Positions 21,534 to 35,923 are shown, counted from the stretch's first letter. The stretch: DNA of 64,000 nt from Liolophura sinensis (GCF_032854445.1 NC_088303.1:8439501-8503500); one strand, 5' to 3'. The notes: generated by a model from the sequence alone, not told the origin. Made by a program: numbers and translations.

Positions 21534-23600
21534 GGGCCCATGTACTTACACATCAGTCAGCGTACCCTCAAGTCTGGATTCAAGAAAGGGGACTAACTCT
21601 TGTTCAAGGGGAAGCATTCTGATCCATTTACGAAAACCTCATTAGGCAGTGCTGGGTATATTAGAATAAGATGATAATCAGATATTAATTTCGCTTCTCT
21701 AGAACTAATGTAATCTTGCTAAAAAGACTTCTACCCGTAAAACATTAATATCATTGGCATTTTATTAACAAATTTCAGTCATCAAAACAAATTTTGCATC
21801 TGCTCATGATGCAAAAATGCATGTTGAGCCAAGACATTTTGAAATGTACACGGAATTAATTTACATTCATCTTAATTAGTTGCACAGAGTCCAAAAATCC
21901 CATCTGGATACAAGCTTAAAAGGCTTTTAAGTTGTTTGTATTATTTCTAATTGAAATGTTATTTCATAGTCATGCACATTAAAAGTTGTGGATAATCTCT
22001 TACAATATTCTCCTGTGAAAACGATGTAATTTACTTATTAATCTGTCTCTAATCATATGTTGAATGTAGCAAATTGATTTTGTAATACACACATGCAGCA
22101 GCTAATACATCCAGTTTGCATTGTGATTGAATTTAGTCCAGGTAGGTTAGAGGAAATGCGCTGAATACCAGGAGTTCATAATAATGGATCCAGAATATTG
22201 TAATGGTATAGTAATTGTCAGGAGTATGTGCTTTGAAGCCAGACCAAATTCTCTTTAGGGGTGCTTCGATGTAAAACTGCGGTATTTTCATGTTGGTGTA
22301 ACAGACTTAAAAAGGCAGACCCCTTAGAAAATTTTTGCCCTTTATCTATTTATGTAACTGTAGTTTAACACCTTCCCTCGCTTTACATCACTGACACCAT
22401 TACGCAAGCGTGACTTTTGGAGTCCGCATGAGCAACCCATGTAGGCTTCTTTAGGCTTAGCTTCACAACTGGTGTCCTCCAGTAGAACTATTTACTAAAC
22501 ATTCAGCAATAAAATTGTTTCGCGAGTTGGTTAGAATAATGTTGTGCATAAAAAATAAAGATAAAAAGAATGCATGTGTACAAACTATTATTAGAAACAA
22601 AGGCTGAGAAAAAGTTCTTCTGTTTTCTGACATCACTTCCTGCCTCGTCACAGTGATCCCAGTGACCCTGGCGTTGTTTAAGATTTTGGGTGTTATGTGG
22701 AACATGCATGCCTTGGTTTCACAAATACATTTTCGTTCAGTTGTGAATCCTACAATGGTTAGGTATATAATGGATCATTTATTTGTTTATGGTTTGATTC
22801 GCCACCTGTCTCTGAGCACATTTGCGTGTTTACGTCTTTGAGATGGATAGGAAGAAGATATAGAGGCTGTTGTCATTTACCTGCACTAAAAACTGAAAGT
22901 TGTGAATTAGGACAGGAAAATCAGTACCTGTCCAGTATCGAATAATATTAATGGTCTCCTGGTGTCAAGTGACAATATGCAACATATATGAAACCATCAG
23001 TAATTAAGATTAGTCTAATTATCATCCAAGAGAATGGCATGGAGTAAAATGTGCATATCTCTTTCTGTTTCCCATGTAGATGTATAAAATGTAATGCAAA
23101 ACAATCCTCGTGTCATTTTTGATGATAATCATATTTTATAGCACTAAACAGGTAAACTATTGTCAGAAATTTACATAAATACGGGTAGGGTGCCCTGGAG
23201 GGATACACAAGGCTTATTTTGTGTGATATTCTGGGTTATTAAGATGAAAATTTAAAAAATTCTGCATGTTCTAGTCCATATGCCATTGTCTTACAAGATA
23301 ATGCCATATAATTAGAAAGATTTAGTTAGTGCATAGGCTTGACATGATCTGCTACTCTGTGCTAAGAGGATTATTTCCATGGGTTGATTATTGTGCGATG
23401 TAAAATAGGGATATAGACACAGACAAGTAAAGATATGTACATTTGCTGACAAATGTAACATCAAGAGTCCCTTCAGGCAGATTACGCATGGACCACCGTG
23501 AGATTGACCTGGGGTTAAGTTGCAGAAAACATGGCTATTTCCCCACACGTCTTGCATATTAGCCTCAACTTGGTAATATACAATGAATAACTGTCATAGA

Positions 23601-23845
23601 TTTTTTTTTTTTTTGATTGGTGTTTCACGCCGTACTCAAGAATATTTCACTTATATGATGGCGGCCAGCATTATGGTGGGTGGAAACCGGGCAGAGCCTG
23701 GGCGAAACCCACGACCATCTGCAGGTTGCTGGCAGACCTTCCCACGTACGGCCGGAGAGGAAGGCAGCATGAGCTGGTCTTGAACTCACGGCGACCGCAT
23801 TGGGGAGAGGCTTCTGGGTCACTACACTGAGCCACGGAGGCCCCA
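23601..23845 (-). mobile_element. SINE-A with 12-bp TSD
   Basis: Reverse copy: poly-T, GATTGGTGTTTCACGCCGTA, ACTTATATGATGGCGGCCAG, GGAAACCGGGCAGAGCC, CTTCCCACGTACGGCCGGAG, head GCCACGGAGGCCCC. Exact target-site duplication AACTGTCATAGA at 23589-23600 and 23846-23857. Confidence 0.95.
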
Positions 23846-25204
23846 AACTGTCATAGAGTTGTAAAGCACGCTCTTTTGAGAGCTGCATGTCCGGAGTCAG
23901 AATGACTACGTGCCTGAATGTTTTAATGGGCTTGTACCCAGTATATCGAACGTCCTGTGACAGCGGCTCAAGGTGACTGGAGCAGACAGCCTGGCCTGCG
24001 CACGGTGCAGCCCGGAAAAGGCAGGCTATGCGGAATTTTGCTGAGGCTGTATCTGTGCAGTCCGCCCTTCACTGACGCTGCCGTCAGACAGGATAGCAAA
24101 GCTGCTGGAAATGGCGGGCTACCTCTGTGAGGAATCGTGCGTGGAACCATAGACTCACATGGCAATGACCTGGGCGACGGAATACAGTACACGCGGGTGA
24201 GAGAGAGAGAGGACAGTGTACGTAGCCTAATTCTTCTAATTTTGGGGACAGGTATTAGTAGTGTTGATAGTGGAATATTACATTTCTTTACCAGCCGTTT
24301 AGAAAAGTAAAGATATGAGTATGTAGTTCATCAGATGGTCTAACCATGTGAGAAAAAAATAAACTCAATATTCCTTCTAGAATTACAAATATGTTGGCTA
24401 AAATGAGCGGACCAGGTGTCCCAAAAAATAGAAGAAATAGGGTAACTGGGGTATTGTATGTGTAAAAGACCAGCTGAAAGGCGGTAGGTCCTATATACAT
24501 GCGGCTACGTGCATAATGTCTTGCCGTGTGTGCAGGTATAGTTAATGTGTTTGTTTAGCATTAGGTCATTGGGCCATATCTCTGCTCACAGCAGACTGTT
24601 ACAGTGTATCAGTATTACGCATGCATTCAACCAGGGGCAGAGTGCAAAGGTATTATTTCCTATGTTAACGCCAGCTAATTATTATGGAGTCGCCATGTAG
24701 CATGAGCACCTCACATGCACGAATTACGTACACAGATGGACGACTCCACGGATATCCAGGTAAATAATGTAGTAAGGCTACAAGATCGCGGTAATATTTC
24801 ATATCATAACGCCTGATTCAGTACTGATAGAACAGAATTATACAGCATGTCCAATCCGGCCGCGGTAGTTTACCGCGGAATCGATACAGGCTTAATGTTT
24901 TCATGGCGCTCACGGACACACTGACATACTTTTCCATGTTGTACTTTGCCTGTATTTAGTGTGGCCTGTATTGACTGTGAAATCCATATTATCGTCACGC
25001 ATAAAGACCTACGTGTAAGAAAAAAAGCCATTATGTCCTAAGTAAACAGACCAAATTTCAATTTCATCTTGTAAGATTTCTGTTCATGAGACCAAAATCA
25101 AAATAGTCAAAAACGCATGTTCCGGACATTCGATTTTTATGCCCACCCAATATATATACTTCATATTTTAACGGTACTTAATTATTATTAACTGGTTTAA
25201 CATA

Positions 25205-25305
25205 TTCTTCGGTTGTTGTGAGTGGGAAGGTCGGCCAGCAACCTGTTGTGTAAGTGAAATATTCGTGAGTACGGGGTAAAACACCAATCAGATAAATAAA
25301 TATTC
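25205..25305 (+). mobile_element. SINE-A with internal deletion
   Basis: GAGTGGGAAGGTCGGCCAGC joins directly to GTGTAAGTGAAATATTCGTG and GGGGTAAAACACCAATC, with the middle of the family missing. Confidence 0.75.
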
Positions 25306-26410
25306 AGTTCAAATGGTAAATAATGTGTTATGTATACCATGTAATTAGCGAGGCCTGCGTTGTAGTAGCCGTTTGTGCTGGTGCAAGTAATGGCATTCAG
25401 GTATACACAGCATATTGCGATAATAATTTTAAAGCCGTTAGGTTACCCTCTTCGCTTGGATGCGTTTCATAACTGCACATGTGAATCACAAACCAGACCG
25501 ATTGTCAAAAATAACAGATATAATATAATGGAGATGAAATCACTTAAATGGCCGGGGACGCCTTCACTGTGAATGTTCTCAAATGTCTGTGGCGGCAGTC
25601 ATTTAGTAGTAACATCGTAAGGAGGACGCAATGCATGGCGATCAGTTTCTATATGAGTGAGCCATTGCTGATTTACGGGGTGGCAAAGACATCCTAAAGT
25701 AAGACAGATCCTACTTCCTCAGCTAAGACGCCGGCCCTATCATTTTCCAATAAGTCCCCATCACACTCCGTGGTAGTACCAGAAAAATGACATTGCAACT
25801 ATTACCATTTTTTCTGAAAAGAGCGCAAAATATGAAATTCATGTGAGCATCTGGATGTGCTGATTTCCTTTGCATGAACAAGCCCTCACTGCGTTAGATG
25901 TGTCAACACATTATATATTATAAAACCATTATATATACACCATGCATGCTACGTCCGTGAAAGATTCTATGCACTGGGTTGTCAACACGCTGTAGGCGTT
26001 CTCACTGCGCTAATGCCATTTTTCGTACACGCGGCGGCACGCATCTTCGTTAAGCCACGAGTTTTGTCCAATTTTAGCACGTTTAAAACCAGTATTTCTG
26101 CCTGGTTCAACCCAGCACAGTACAGTGGAATAACGAAGTGACTGCGGAGAAAAGGTTGTAAATGGGGAAGAGTTCGAATCTTCGTGGCACTTTTCTTAGG
26201 AAGCATACTTTTGTGTGGGTAAAGATAAAGGCCATATTGCAATAAATAGGTATTATCGTGAATTAGATTGGGTAAGCAATGGTTTTACGTTACATTTGGC
26301 TACTATGGCGACATCATACGTGAATCTTGTTTGAGAGCACATGTGGTCCACTAGTTATCATTAACATGTTATGCGTAGAGAAAGCATAAGGCTGAAAGTT
26401 ACATTTGTTA

Positions 26411-26465
26411 TGTATTTATTTAATTGATTGGTGCATAACTGCGTGCTCAAGAGTTTTTCAGAAGT
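26411..26465 (-). mobile_element. SINE-A tail fragment
   Basis: TTTATTTAATTGATTGGTGC and GCTCAAGAGTTTTTC match the reverse of the family tail. Confidence 0.5.
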
Positions 26466-27536
26466 TACATTTGTAGTGCGGTGATTTTCATAACTCTACA
26501 GTCTCTAATGCAAAAAGTATTTCAGTGTGACTGGAGCCAGCTACAATTTTTCGATTTTATGACCTATACATCGCTTCAGTGAATGTTTAGAGCGTTATAC
26601 GTCGTATGCTTGCCATACAACAGGAAAAGAAGAGTAAAACAGAATTGAAAGAAGTAGCCTTAGGAGTGTGTCAGCAGCTGCCACTCACAGCTATGGTCTG
26701 TTTCGCCACTCGAGGTTCACAGTTTCTGGCACTGGGGCCGATTCCCCGCCTTACCATACCAGGTCCCAGTCTGTGTAGTCTTTAGAGAGAGTGTTGTACA
26801 AGCGGGCTTTTTTTTTCATATTCATGTATCAACGGAACCGTCTCATCGTGAATTTCTCTCTTTCGCCTTTGTCGCCGCCGTTTCGCCAAGGTCACGTGTC
26901 TTAAGACGGTCACGTCATTTCTACACGCCAACTGATTGGCTTCATTCTCTCAACTTGACAACAAAAAATACACATTTATGAATGGAGCTGAAGAACCCGT
27001 ACAGACTACACATCACGGCTCAATTCTTTGACTTGTTGAGTCAACAAAAGTTCTGGACGAGACTTTATGCTAGGGCAGAGTGTGGTGAGGCCTGTAGCTG
27101 ACACAGACGTTTTAATCTAAAGAAATAAACGATGCGGTCAAATATAACATCATTGCATTGTGGATAAATGTTTAATTCAACGGATGACGTTGTTTAATTC
27201 GGGAAGGTTGGTACTAAAGTCGTCTTATAAACGAAAGCTGAAATACTGTCAAATAATGTGACGGACAAGGGATTATCTGTACTCTTCTCAACCACTCTGT
27301 GGTTGCCGAAAGAACAAAATTGCAGCCTTTGGGACTCAAACCCGAGGTTGGTCATGGTTTAGGCTTTGAAATGGACAGTCTTTCCTTTTCGGGCAGTATA
27401 TAGGTATAGGGGCGTATAGGTCGAAACGGCATCGTGTATCTGTAACAATAAGGGGTTTCATGTTAAGAATCGTCAGCCTGACTTCCGCTGAGGCATCGCT
27501 CAGTAAGCCGACTTTATGATGGGTCTTTTACTGGGA

Positions 27537-27615
27537 GATCATATATTGTGTTGACGATCATATATCGTGGTGATGATCATATATTGTGGTGATGATCATA
27601 TATCGTGGTGATGAT
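27537..27615 (+). repeat. 19-bp tandem repeat
   Basis: Four copies of GATCATATATYGTGGTGAT in register, the first slightly diverged. Confidence 0.9.
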
Positions 27616-27917
27616 CTATATGGAAATCACCCTGAAAACGACGTTTTATCCCAATCAGAAAGAAAACGAAAAGGAAGCAAGATACCTGTGCTTCCAATGA
27701 TTTTATAAGTATATTTTGAAACGTGAGCGCGATGTAAGCCTACTAAAAAAAAAGAACACCATTTGGGATCTCTGATGCCACGGTAGCGTTCAGCTTTTCC
27801 ACACAGGTGACTGTGACCTGTATATCTCTGTTTTAATGTTACAGATTTGAGAAAACATTACCTTGAGAAGTCAACGGCGAATACAACTCCAAAGTGATAA
27901 AGGTGCAGTCATTGACA

Positions 27918-30900
27918 ATGCTGGAGGAGTTTTCTCTGCCGGTGATAGCGTTGATGGTGTTGGTGCTAGGCTTCACTGTCGTGGTGACGAACGCTCTGAA
28001 CTGTACCTACGGCAAGATCCCTTGCCCAAAAGGACACGCTCAGACATCTGTTTTTCCAGGGAAATATCCGTCATCGGAAATTCGACACAAGTGGACAATC
28101 GCGGACTCCATCATGTCCTGCACAGCTGGTCGGAGAAGCTCGGCGGTGTTTTCAGTTTTAAAGTTTTCAAAAAGAAATCGTTGTGCTTAGCAGTTACGAG
28201 GCTATCTACGAAGCCTTGATTGAGAAGCACGAGATTTCGCGGGAAGACCGAGCACGTATCGCACGGAACACTCTGGAAGGAGTAAGCATTCCATTGTCTG
28301 GCAGACGTACACTCCAAAACTGCAACTACTGCGGAAGCACGTTCAGAAATATATGAAAGTTTATGGGACTGGAATGGGGATTTTGGAAGGGCGTTGTAAA
28401 CCAGAGATAGAACTTCTACTAAAAAAATTCAGGGATACGAACGGATCTGCCTTCGACCCTTGGGATAGTATTTATCCAGCTGTTTGCAATGTAATGATTT
28501 TACTGGTGAGCCCGCAAATTTATTACGTTTATCTTAGCAACGGAACAGAGAACGGAACTGAGAATAGATCTTCTACAAACCATGCATTATCCACTCTTTA
28601 TCAATGACCTTTTCACTGTCTGAAAAATGCCAGTGTTGGTGCGTATACCCAACTGCTGCTGACTATATCGTAAGAAAAACCAAGTACTGAACGGCCTGGT
28701 GTCAAGTGTATTGTGGCTGGATGGGGCGTCGTGTCTGGTATCAGTGTAATGTGGTTGGGTGGTGTGTCATGTCTGGTGTCAGTATAATATGTCTGGGTGG
28801 GGTGTCATGTCAGGCGTTTTCGACATGACGTTCCAGCACTATACACATGGCAGCATTTGGATCATTCCGCATCCACCAAACAAATTACAATAGTACTTCA
28901 CCCCCTGTGTATGATGGTGTTTGATTAACAGATAATTCTTGTACAAAACCACTATAAGGGCCTATAACATGCAGTATAACATATGGTCGATCCCATATGG
29001 TTATGTAAAAGTCGTCTGCGCGATACAAAACTTACAACCAAAGGTTCAGGAACTATCAACCAATTTCGTGAATAATTTGAGTGAGGACGTGTATGTAGGA
29101 GGTTCTCCAAATCTTATGGAAATGCTTACGCGTTAGACCTTTGACAATAGAGACCTTTGGTTAGAAGTTACAAGTTGTAACTTGTGAATTCAAACTTGAA
29201 TTAGTTTACCTATTATAGTTTGAAGATGCAAGCTACAAGTTTGGTGGCTAGTTTTATACCTTTTTTATGAATTGACCTGGAACGTCCATCTAGGTTGACG
29301 ACTGGTATACGAATGTCTGATGCGACGCATAGATTTTGTCCCGTTTCACAACCACAAGTACCATGTATGTGAAACATTCTATCAAATGTCGTCGAGAACA
29401 ACGCGATCAAATAAGTAAACAAGAAACGTGGTTTGATTAAACGTACAGGTATATTATAGATTTAACCGGTTAGATATTAAAACTTATCCGGTATTCCTTG
29501 CAGTTGAACAACACTAAAGGTCTATTCGAATTCCATTTCCTTTTACAGCTTCTTGGGAAGCGGTTAAGCCATTCCCACCCAGATTTTCAGAAAGTCTTGG
29601 AGATAAATAAACTTTTTAACCAACTCTTCAGTCCTGGGGAAAGCCTGGAACTGGATTATCGCCCATGGGCCTCTCTTCACAATACTCAGTCTCAAGAGCG
29701 ACTACACAGTGCACTGCGTCTACGCGACAAATTCTTCCAGGAGCAAATTGTACCTTTACAAGTGAGCGCATTCGAAATTGTTTGATTTGATTTTGTGATT
29801 AATTCACCTGGTATATACATTGTTGAGAACAGAAAAGTACAAAACTACAGTAAATGGACGGGAAAAGACTATCTGTTTCTATGCCCGTATATGATATTTT
29901 TGACTTTTTGACATACTTATAAAAAACTGGTGTGGATTATATGTATTTCGTCAGATAAAAATGCTAATTTTTGATGCCGAAACGAAACGTGATGAATAAT
30001 GGTGATATTAAGTGGGATTTCAACTGACTTAAATTATGAAAGAGATTCAATTTTCTTCAGATGCAGCGGAAATTTGTTCCATTCATTTGGACTAGATGAT
30101 TTTTAATAATAGAACGACAAATTTGTTTCGTCTATCGAAATTGAAATAATGAGCCTATAGTGTTAGAGGCATGATGATGTAGAGCATTTCGATGTGCAAG
30201 ATAGTCACAATGGACAGAACATTAAGTAGTTGGTGATAAAGTTTTGTTCTAGGAGAAGGTTAGAATACTACGACTAAGGATGTGTAAATGTACAAGGTAG
30301 TTAGAATGTCAGTCAGATGGACGGTAAAACAAGTTCAGACAAGACAAAAATTAGGGTAATTAGATTACTTCAGGGAAGTGCGAAGGCAAAATCTGTTAGT
30401 CGACAAAGTGGGTGTGGCATGATTGAGGGGCCTTGGCATATAGGCTACATAAGTATGTGAGCAGCTCGTTCCTGCAAAGGGCGAACAAATCTTGTAAGTG
30501 CTCGATTAGTTTGTTTACTTGATGGAAGTTTAACGAAGTACTCAAGAATATTTCATTTATACGATGGTAGCCAGCATTATATTAAAAAATATATATATAT
30601 GGAAAAACCCACGGCCATCCGCAGGTTGGCTTTCCCACTTACAACCGGACAGGAGGCCAGTATGGGCTGGACTTTTATAAGTGGTGGAGGTTACGCAAAA
30701 ATCATGTCCTTACAAATGAGCACAATCAAAATTATAACTCTACAAATGCATTATAATATGTACATGCAGTGTGCCTGTTCCGTCGTTGGGACTAGAAAAC
30801 ACGTCTTGATGAATATCTAGTTTGCCCAAAGTACTGACCATTGTCCACCAGTAATCAGAATGAAATCTGTTCATATTGAAATGTTTCTGTAACTGTGCTC

Positions 30901-33574
30901 TAATAGATCAGGTTTTTTCATCCAGGCAGCAGATTGTAGCGCGGATGATTGCATCTTGAAGAGTTTGTTGGAGTACACAGACCTAGCCACAGATTCTGAT
31001 GTTGACATCACGAACGATACCGTGAAGGAAGTCTTCACCAACCTCTTGCTGGCAGGTACACATCAGAATATTTTGTTTGTCTACATTACTGTCATAATTC
31101 AAGAGTCAGATAGTGTAATTTAAGTCATTTTAAGGGCATAATAGACAGTTGTCACAGATTTAGTTCTTGTACGCTTTGTTACAAGAGGCTATGAATAGTG
31201 GCTCCATGAATTAGTTTACTCGGAAATGGAAACCGTCTGCTCATAGGATAAATGGAAAGGTTTTCAATGACCCAGGTATATATATACGTTCCAGAAAAGG
31301 CTTAACCTTTTCAACTAAAATTAATCACCATTGCGCAGCATTATCAAAATGCTTTCATCAGCGTGATCACAGAAAATAATCATAGACCATTAATGTTATT
31401 GACTAAATTTCGTCGATCAAATCCAGTTGAAACTTTTGTCGCACATCTACTAAATGACACCGCCAAACCTTTGTCATCGAATCTGAAGCCCATCATGGTA
31501 AATATAACCGAATAACCTGCACTGAATTTTTTAAAAAAAAAAAAGGACAACAGATAGAGGGGTGGACACAGGCTGACGCGCTATCGGTAAATTCAATAAT
31601 TCACCTTTTAATCTGGACCATGGACTGTTATACGCCTAGTCTGGTTCCCTTGGGTATTCTGCGTACGTTGGAGCCATTAGCGCCATCTGACGTCAGGGGG
31701 AGGGAACCAGCTTAGTATACGCCGTGTTAGAGAAACCAGAACCTAAACCATGATGTCGCGTCACGTGTACCTCAAGACCATATGGCTAACACGCAAAACA
31801 ATGTTCGAGTGACGTCAGCGGAAACTGCTTCTGAGGTTATAAAAGTACTTCGTTCCTCTTTGGTTAAAATTGATAACATCGAGGCGCTTTCGATTTTCTC
31901 AATTTACACGATTTTCCTTTCTTTCAACTGCGATATCTCGGTTATATATTCGACATAACAGAAATAAAAGGGACGCTTTTTCAAATTGTATGTGGGATAC
32001 TTTATACAGAGTTGTCTTTTCTTTAGCCTTTTCACATAACCTGAACCATACAAAATGAAAAATGCGTTATGGTCTATTTATTATAATCCAGGATATCAGC
32101 AACTCTTTGCACTTTAATTTCCAGGTACTGACACCACAGCAACTGCTCTGGCATGTCTTCTGCTAATTTTGCTCCACTACCCGGATGTACAAGACAGCTT
32201 GCATAAGGAGATGGATCACGTGTTATCAGAGCGCTGTCTGCCGACATTGTCTGACAAACAGAGGATGCCATATTTGGATGCAGTGCTGATGGAACTGTGT
32301 AGGTTTATAAGCCACGTGCCGCTTGCAGTGCCGCACTCCACTACGCGAGACACCGAAGTGTGTGGATATCCAGTGCGAGCTAATACAACTGTAAGTCCAT
32401 GGATCTTAAAGTACCTTGCGCTCGGCTTCATGGTTTATGGTCTAATTCGGCTTAACCCGGGGCTAGGGGCAGTCTATTCATCGAGTATTTCGGACATCCG
32501 TATGCTAGTTTATTATCGGCAACTTATATACTACATATAGTGTGGCACACGATTTGAATACTAATTTCACTCATAATTCCTTATAATCCACTCTCGATTC
32601 TGCGTGAGAAACGCCTTATGTGAAGATATGGTATCCTCGTGATACGAAGCATCACCTTTCCATGTACCAGTTACACGCTTGGGTTCTTTAACTTTTCGGA
32701 TGTAGAATTTGTACGAATCTTAACACGGCAAAACATCAAACCACTTCCAAAGAAATCAGGACAAAGGTAAATACAGCAAAATGGACGTCATGAAATTCTA
32801 ATCGGTATTTATTGATTTTTTTCCACAGGTATATATTAATCTGTGGTCGCTTCACCATAGTGAGTCTTATTGGAAAGATCCATGGCAATTTATACCTGAG
32901 CGATTCTTAAATTCATCAGGGAAATTGATATCGCCAGATCATCCTAACAGACGCAGGTACGTCTTTAATGATATAGAGACAAGTACAATGTCATCAACGG
33001 ATAGCAAACAGGGAAAATGTTCAACTATGAACCATGGTTTTCACAAGATTTCCAGCCGTTGCTAGCAGAGTTGACTCAAACTTTGTCACTACCCTGAGAT
33101 CAATAGTGCTAGAGAAAGTAGTTGGCGTGGGAAACGTTTAGACCTTGGTCCACTAATTCCTTCGTCTGAGATAAACTTAACATATCTGGCCATTATGCAT
33201 TTCACGCTTGCGAATTATCTTACAAATCTTTGTGCAAACGGCACGTGTTAGAAAAAGCTTTTCACATTTTGTTAAACCTCAGAATAAGAATATCAGTTTG
33301 ATATTTCTAACGGGATCATTGTTCCATTTCTCTGAGTTATCTGTTTGTTGACAGATTGATGGCGTTTAGTGCAGGCCGTCGAGTTTGTCTGGGAGAAACC
33401 TTGGCCAAGAACCGGATGTTCCTGTTTGCCGCCTCCATCTTGCAGAAGTTCCGCTTCAAGCCGGAAGTGGATAGTGCTTTGCCAGATATGGACCCGAGGG
33501 GTTTCGACTTTGGCCTGGTATTGCATCCTAAGAGATTCCGTTTAAGGGCTGTACCCAGGGAGACGGAAACGTGA
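27918..33574 (+). CDS. Cytochrome P450 (clan 2-like), exon 1 frameshifted
   Basis: Heme-thiolate monooxygenase. Exons 27918-28505, 29549-29761, 30926-31055, 32125-32390, 32829-32956, 33355-33574; every intron is GT-AG and phases agree. Exon 1 begins with an ATG and a hydrophobic membrane anchor (SLPVIALMVLVLGFTVVV). Exons 3-4 form the I-helix oxygen-binding motif AGTDTT; exon 4 has the K-helix ELCR (ExxR); exon 5 has FIPERF; exon 6 has the heme-binding FSAGRRVCLGE with its axial cysteine, then TGA. Exon 1 needs three single-base shifts (near 28065, 28171 and 28285), each equal to a lost base, so the original frame returns at the end (IVWQTYTPKLQLLRK, AFDPWDSIYPAVC). Length near 520 residues fits the family. 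Probably anchored in the ER. Substrate unknown. The shifts mean a recent pseudogene or assembly errors. Confidence 0.88.
28690..28815 (+). repeat. Short minisatellite in P450 intron 1
   Basis: Three diverged copies of a unit near 40-45 bp containing GTGTCATGTCTGGTGTCAGT and TGGNTGGGGTGTC. Confidence 0.7.
30510..30690 (-). mobile_element. SINE-A, diverged
   Basis: In P450 intron 2. ACTCAAGAATATTTCATTTA, GATGGTAGCCAGCATTAT, ACCCACGGCCATCCGCAGGT and CAGTATGGGCTGGACT follow the reverse family order. An AT microsatellite interrupts it at 30580-30600. Confidence 0.8.
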
Positions 33575-34406
33575 CCAATCTCAAAATACCTGATTGATAA
33601 TTAGATGATTATAAGTTATTCATGGCGGAAAAATGGAAAGGCGGTTCAGACGGGTTTTAGAATGTGACATGTGGGATTGTTTACTCATTATTCATTATAC
33701 ATATGCAGGAGAAATGTGTGATTGGCAGTTATAACTGTGATGTCAAAGAGTGGATGTCTCTGGAATACAAGTGATGAAGTGCGCAAAAGCATGGGTTCGA
33801 GATACCGAGAAGTACTTATCGGTTCATTGTGGCTTGAACAGATCAATAAACTGAACCAGTCTGTTCCTTTAATATATTTTTTCTTGGGCTTTGTATGAAT
33901 TTTTAGAAAACGCTTAAATCTCTGAAATGCCCAACAAACGTACAATAGTCTGTATACACCACATAATAAGTAGATTTAAACCCAGTATGATCGTACATAA
34001 TCACCGTACGGTAATATCTATTTCCAATATTTCCTAATATTGCCAGCAGCTGAGTGTTCCGTGGCTAGGGGTTATATGAACAGTTGCAATCAAAGCGCAG
34101 ATGAGATACATGTCTTGATTAACGACATCTAGCATGGCACACGTTTTGGATAGTAATTTATTTCATTACTTGCGTCTTGTATCATCATCGATTCCAGGAA
34201 TATATACTTGCTTAGTTTTTGGGTGGTTTGTGTTGAACGATTTTTGGGAAATTAGTCTTGCCATTATTGACCCAAAAAGTCCATTTTGATGTACGAATGT
34301 GTTTTCATATGCCTAGATCCACACTGCTATCTTCCGCTGGGTTCGTATTTTGCCTTGATAAATCCTCTGTGATTCAAACCTGGTTTGTATATTCACGGTT
34401 TGCATA

Positions 34407-34631
34407 TTATGTTGCATAAGAAGACAGAAGCATAAAAAGGCCTGTTCCCATAAAATGTGCACCAAAAGTGAGCCAAAGACCAAAGGAGCGATGACAGGTG
34501 ACATCGGGTATCTGGTCAAATATATCCAGTGAAGACATCCGGTCACTTAGTATATTTATCTCAGACTTTTGTCTGATTGCTCGAACTTTGAGAGCTGGCA
34601 GTTCAGCGTTTGACATCATGCACGGCTTCAT
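34407..34631 (-). other. Minus-strand ORF of 74 codons, unrecognised
   Basis: Reads MKPCMMSNAELPALKV... then FDQIPDVTCHRSFGLWLTFG and a hydrophobic end (FMGTGLFMLLSS) before a stop. Could be a small membrane protein, an exon remnant or chance. No splice partner found. Confidence 0.22.
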
Positions 34632-34704
34632 GTAATGTAATACACTTTTTAACTTTCGGAGATCGGCACAATCACGCGACTGGTGTACAGCATCTTAAAA
34701 ATTC

Positions 34705-34775
34705 ATTTACTTATTTCTTATTTAATTGATGGGTTTTAGGTCGTACTTTATTTCACCGATACGCCTGGGAACCTA
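34705..34775 (-). mobile_element. SINE-A tail fragment, weak
   Basis: TTATTTAATTGATGGGTTTT, GTCGTACTTTATTTCACCG resemble the reversed family tail with deletions. Confidence 0.4.
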
Positions 34776-35923
34776 GTCAGACACCTCGCCAATCACTTGC
34801 CTTTAAGTGATACAGAATAGACATTGACTGGCTAAGTGTAGCAAGGGTTTCTAGGGTTAAATCGTTCAGCTTTGGTCACGCTTGAATACATCTTCCATGG
34901 GCCTACCTAAAATTCGGAATCGATGCAAATTACGAATGTAATGCCCTGATATTTGTAGCTATATTTCCTTTTGCTCCTTTGGGCTGTCCTTTTTTCTTTT
35001 TTCTGCTGGTGAAGAGGCATCATTGTGTAAGTTTCATTCTAGGTATCAGCTTTCATGTTTTTTCACGAAATCGAGACGGGTGCACACTAGGCAAAAGTAG
35101 TGAAAAGTCCTGGTTTACCGGCTTCTGACCTGGTGGGTTAAACCCCTATCAGGTGTTAATTTGGGGAAAAAATTAATCGGTAAATGGGTAATTAATTGTG
35201 GATTGAGACGACTTAGGTTAGGAATAGCCCGGACATGCCTATCTCTCATACCAGCCAATCAGAATCGATTCTGTATTCCAGTGGAACCAGAACGAGCTGA
35301 ATTGGAACACGTGATCTAATACGGGAGTTTGTAATTTCAACATTTGTACGGTCACGTCCATTCGTGATTCCAGGTTTTAACATTATCTGGTCGTACAGGT
35401 GGTCAAAATTGTCTTCAATCTGTTATAAAATATTAAAAATCCGACCCGCAGGGCGTTTATACTCATTTAGGCACATCTGTATCTACAGGGTAATCCTTGC
35501 TACAGTGTGTTGACTTGATTGCTGAGATGCTGTGTGCAAACTTTCACAACGATTGGCCAAATATCTTGGTAAATGTCTAACATTATTTTAGAGGGAAATT
35601 ACTTTTGGTCCACTGTTTACATTACTGTCTTCACTGAAATTTGACCCCAGCATTTTACTTTGTCTTATTTTACTGAATAGGTACGTGAATTTTTAGAATG
35701 TCGCGCATAAACCTACATGTACCTTTATAAATACGTTTACGGGTATGAGAGCTCACACCACAAAGAGTGAGGGAAATTATGTCCACCAAACTTACAGAAG
35801 AAGCCGACAGCGATACGTCGCCGGTGGTGGTGTGCTTATGAATGTGGTGTACAGTGTAGAGGCACGGAATCTACTGTGTTTTTTTAAAAGAGTAGACCAC
35901 ATTTGATAAAACTTTATCTCAGG

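Larger units (their letters stand above)
21534..27917. other. Gene-free stretch upstream of the P450 gene
   Basis: AT-rich, with only short unlinked ORFs on both strands. It holds one full SINE-A (23601-23845), a deleted SINE-A (25205-25305), a SINE tail (26411-26465) and a 19-bp tandem repeat (27537-27615). The P450 promoter must lie at its right end, but I cannot place a TATA box or transcription start. Confidence 0.5.

Noticed and set aside
24200-24215. GA-rich microsatellite as a regulatory GAGA element
   Set aside because: Only a short GAGAGAGAGAGAG run with no nearby gene start to give it meaning.
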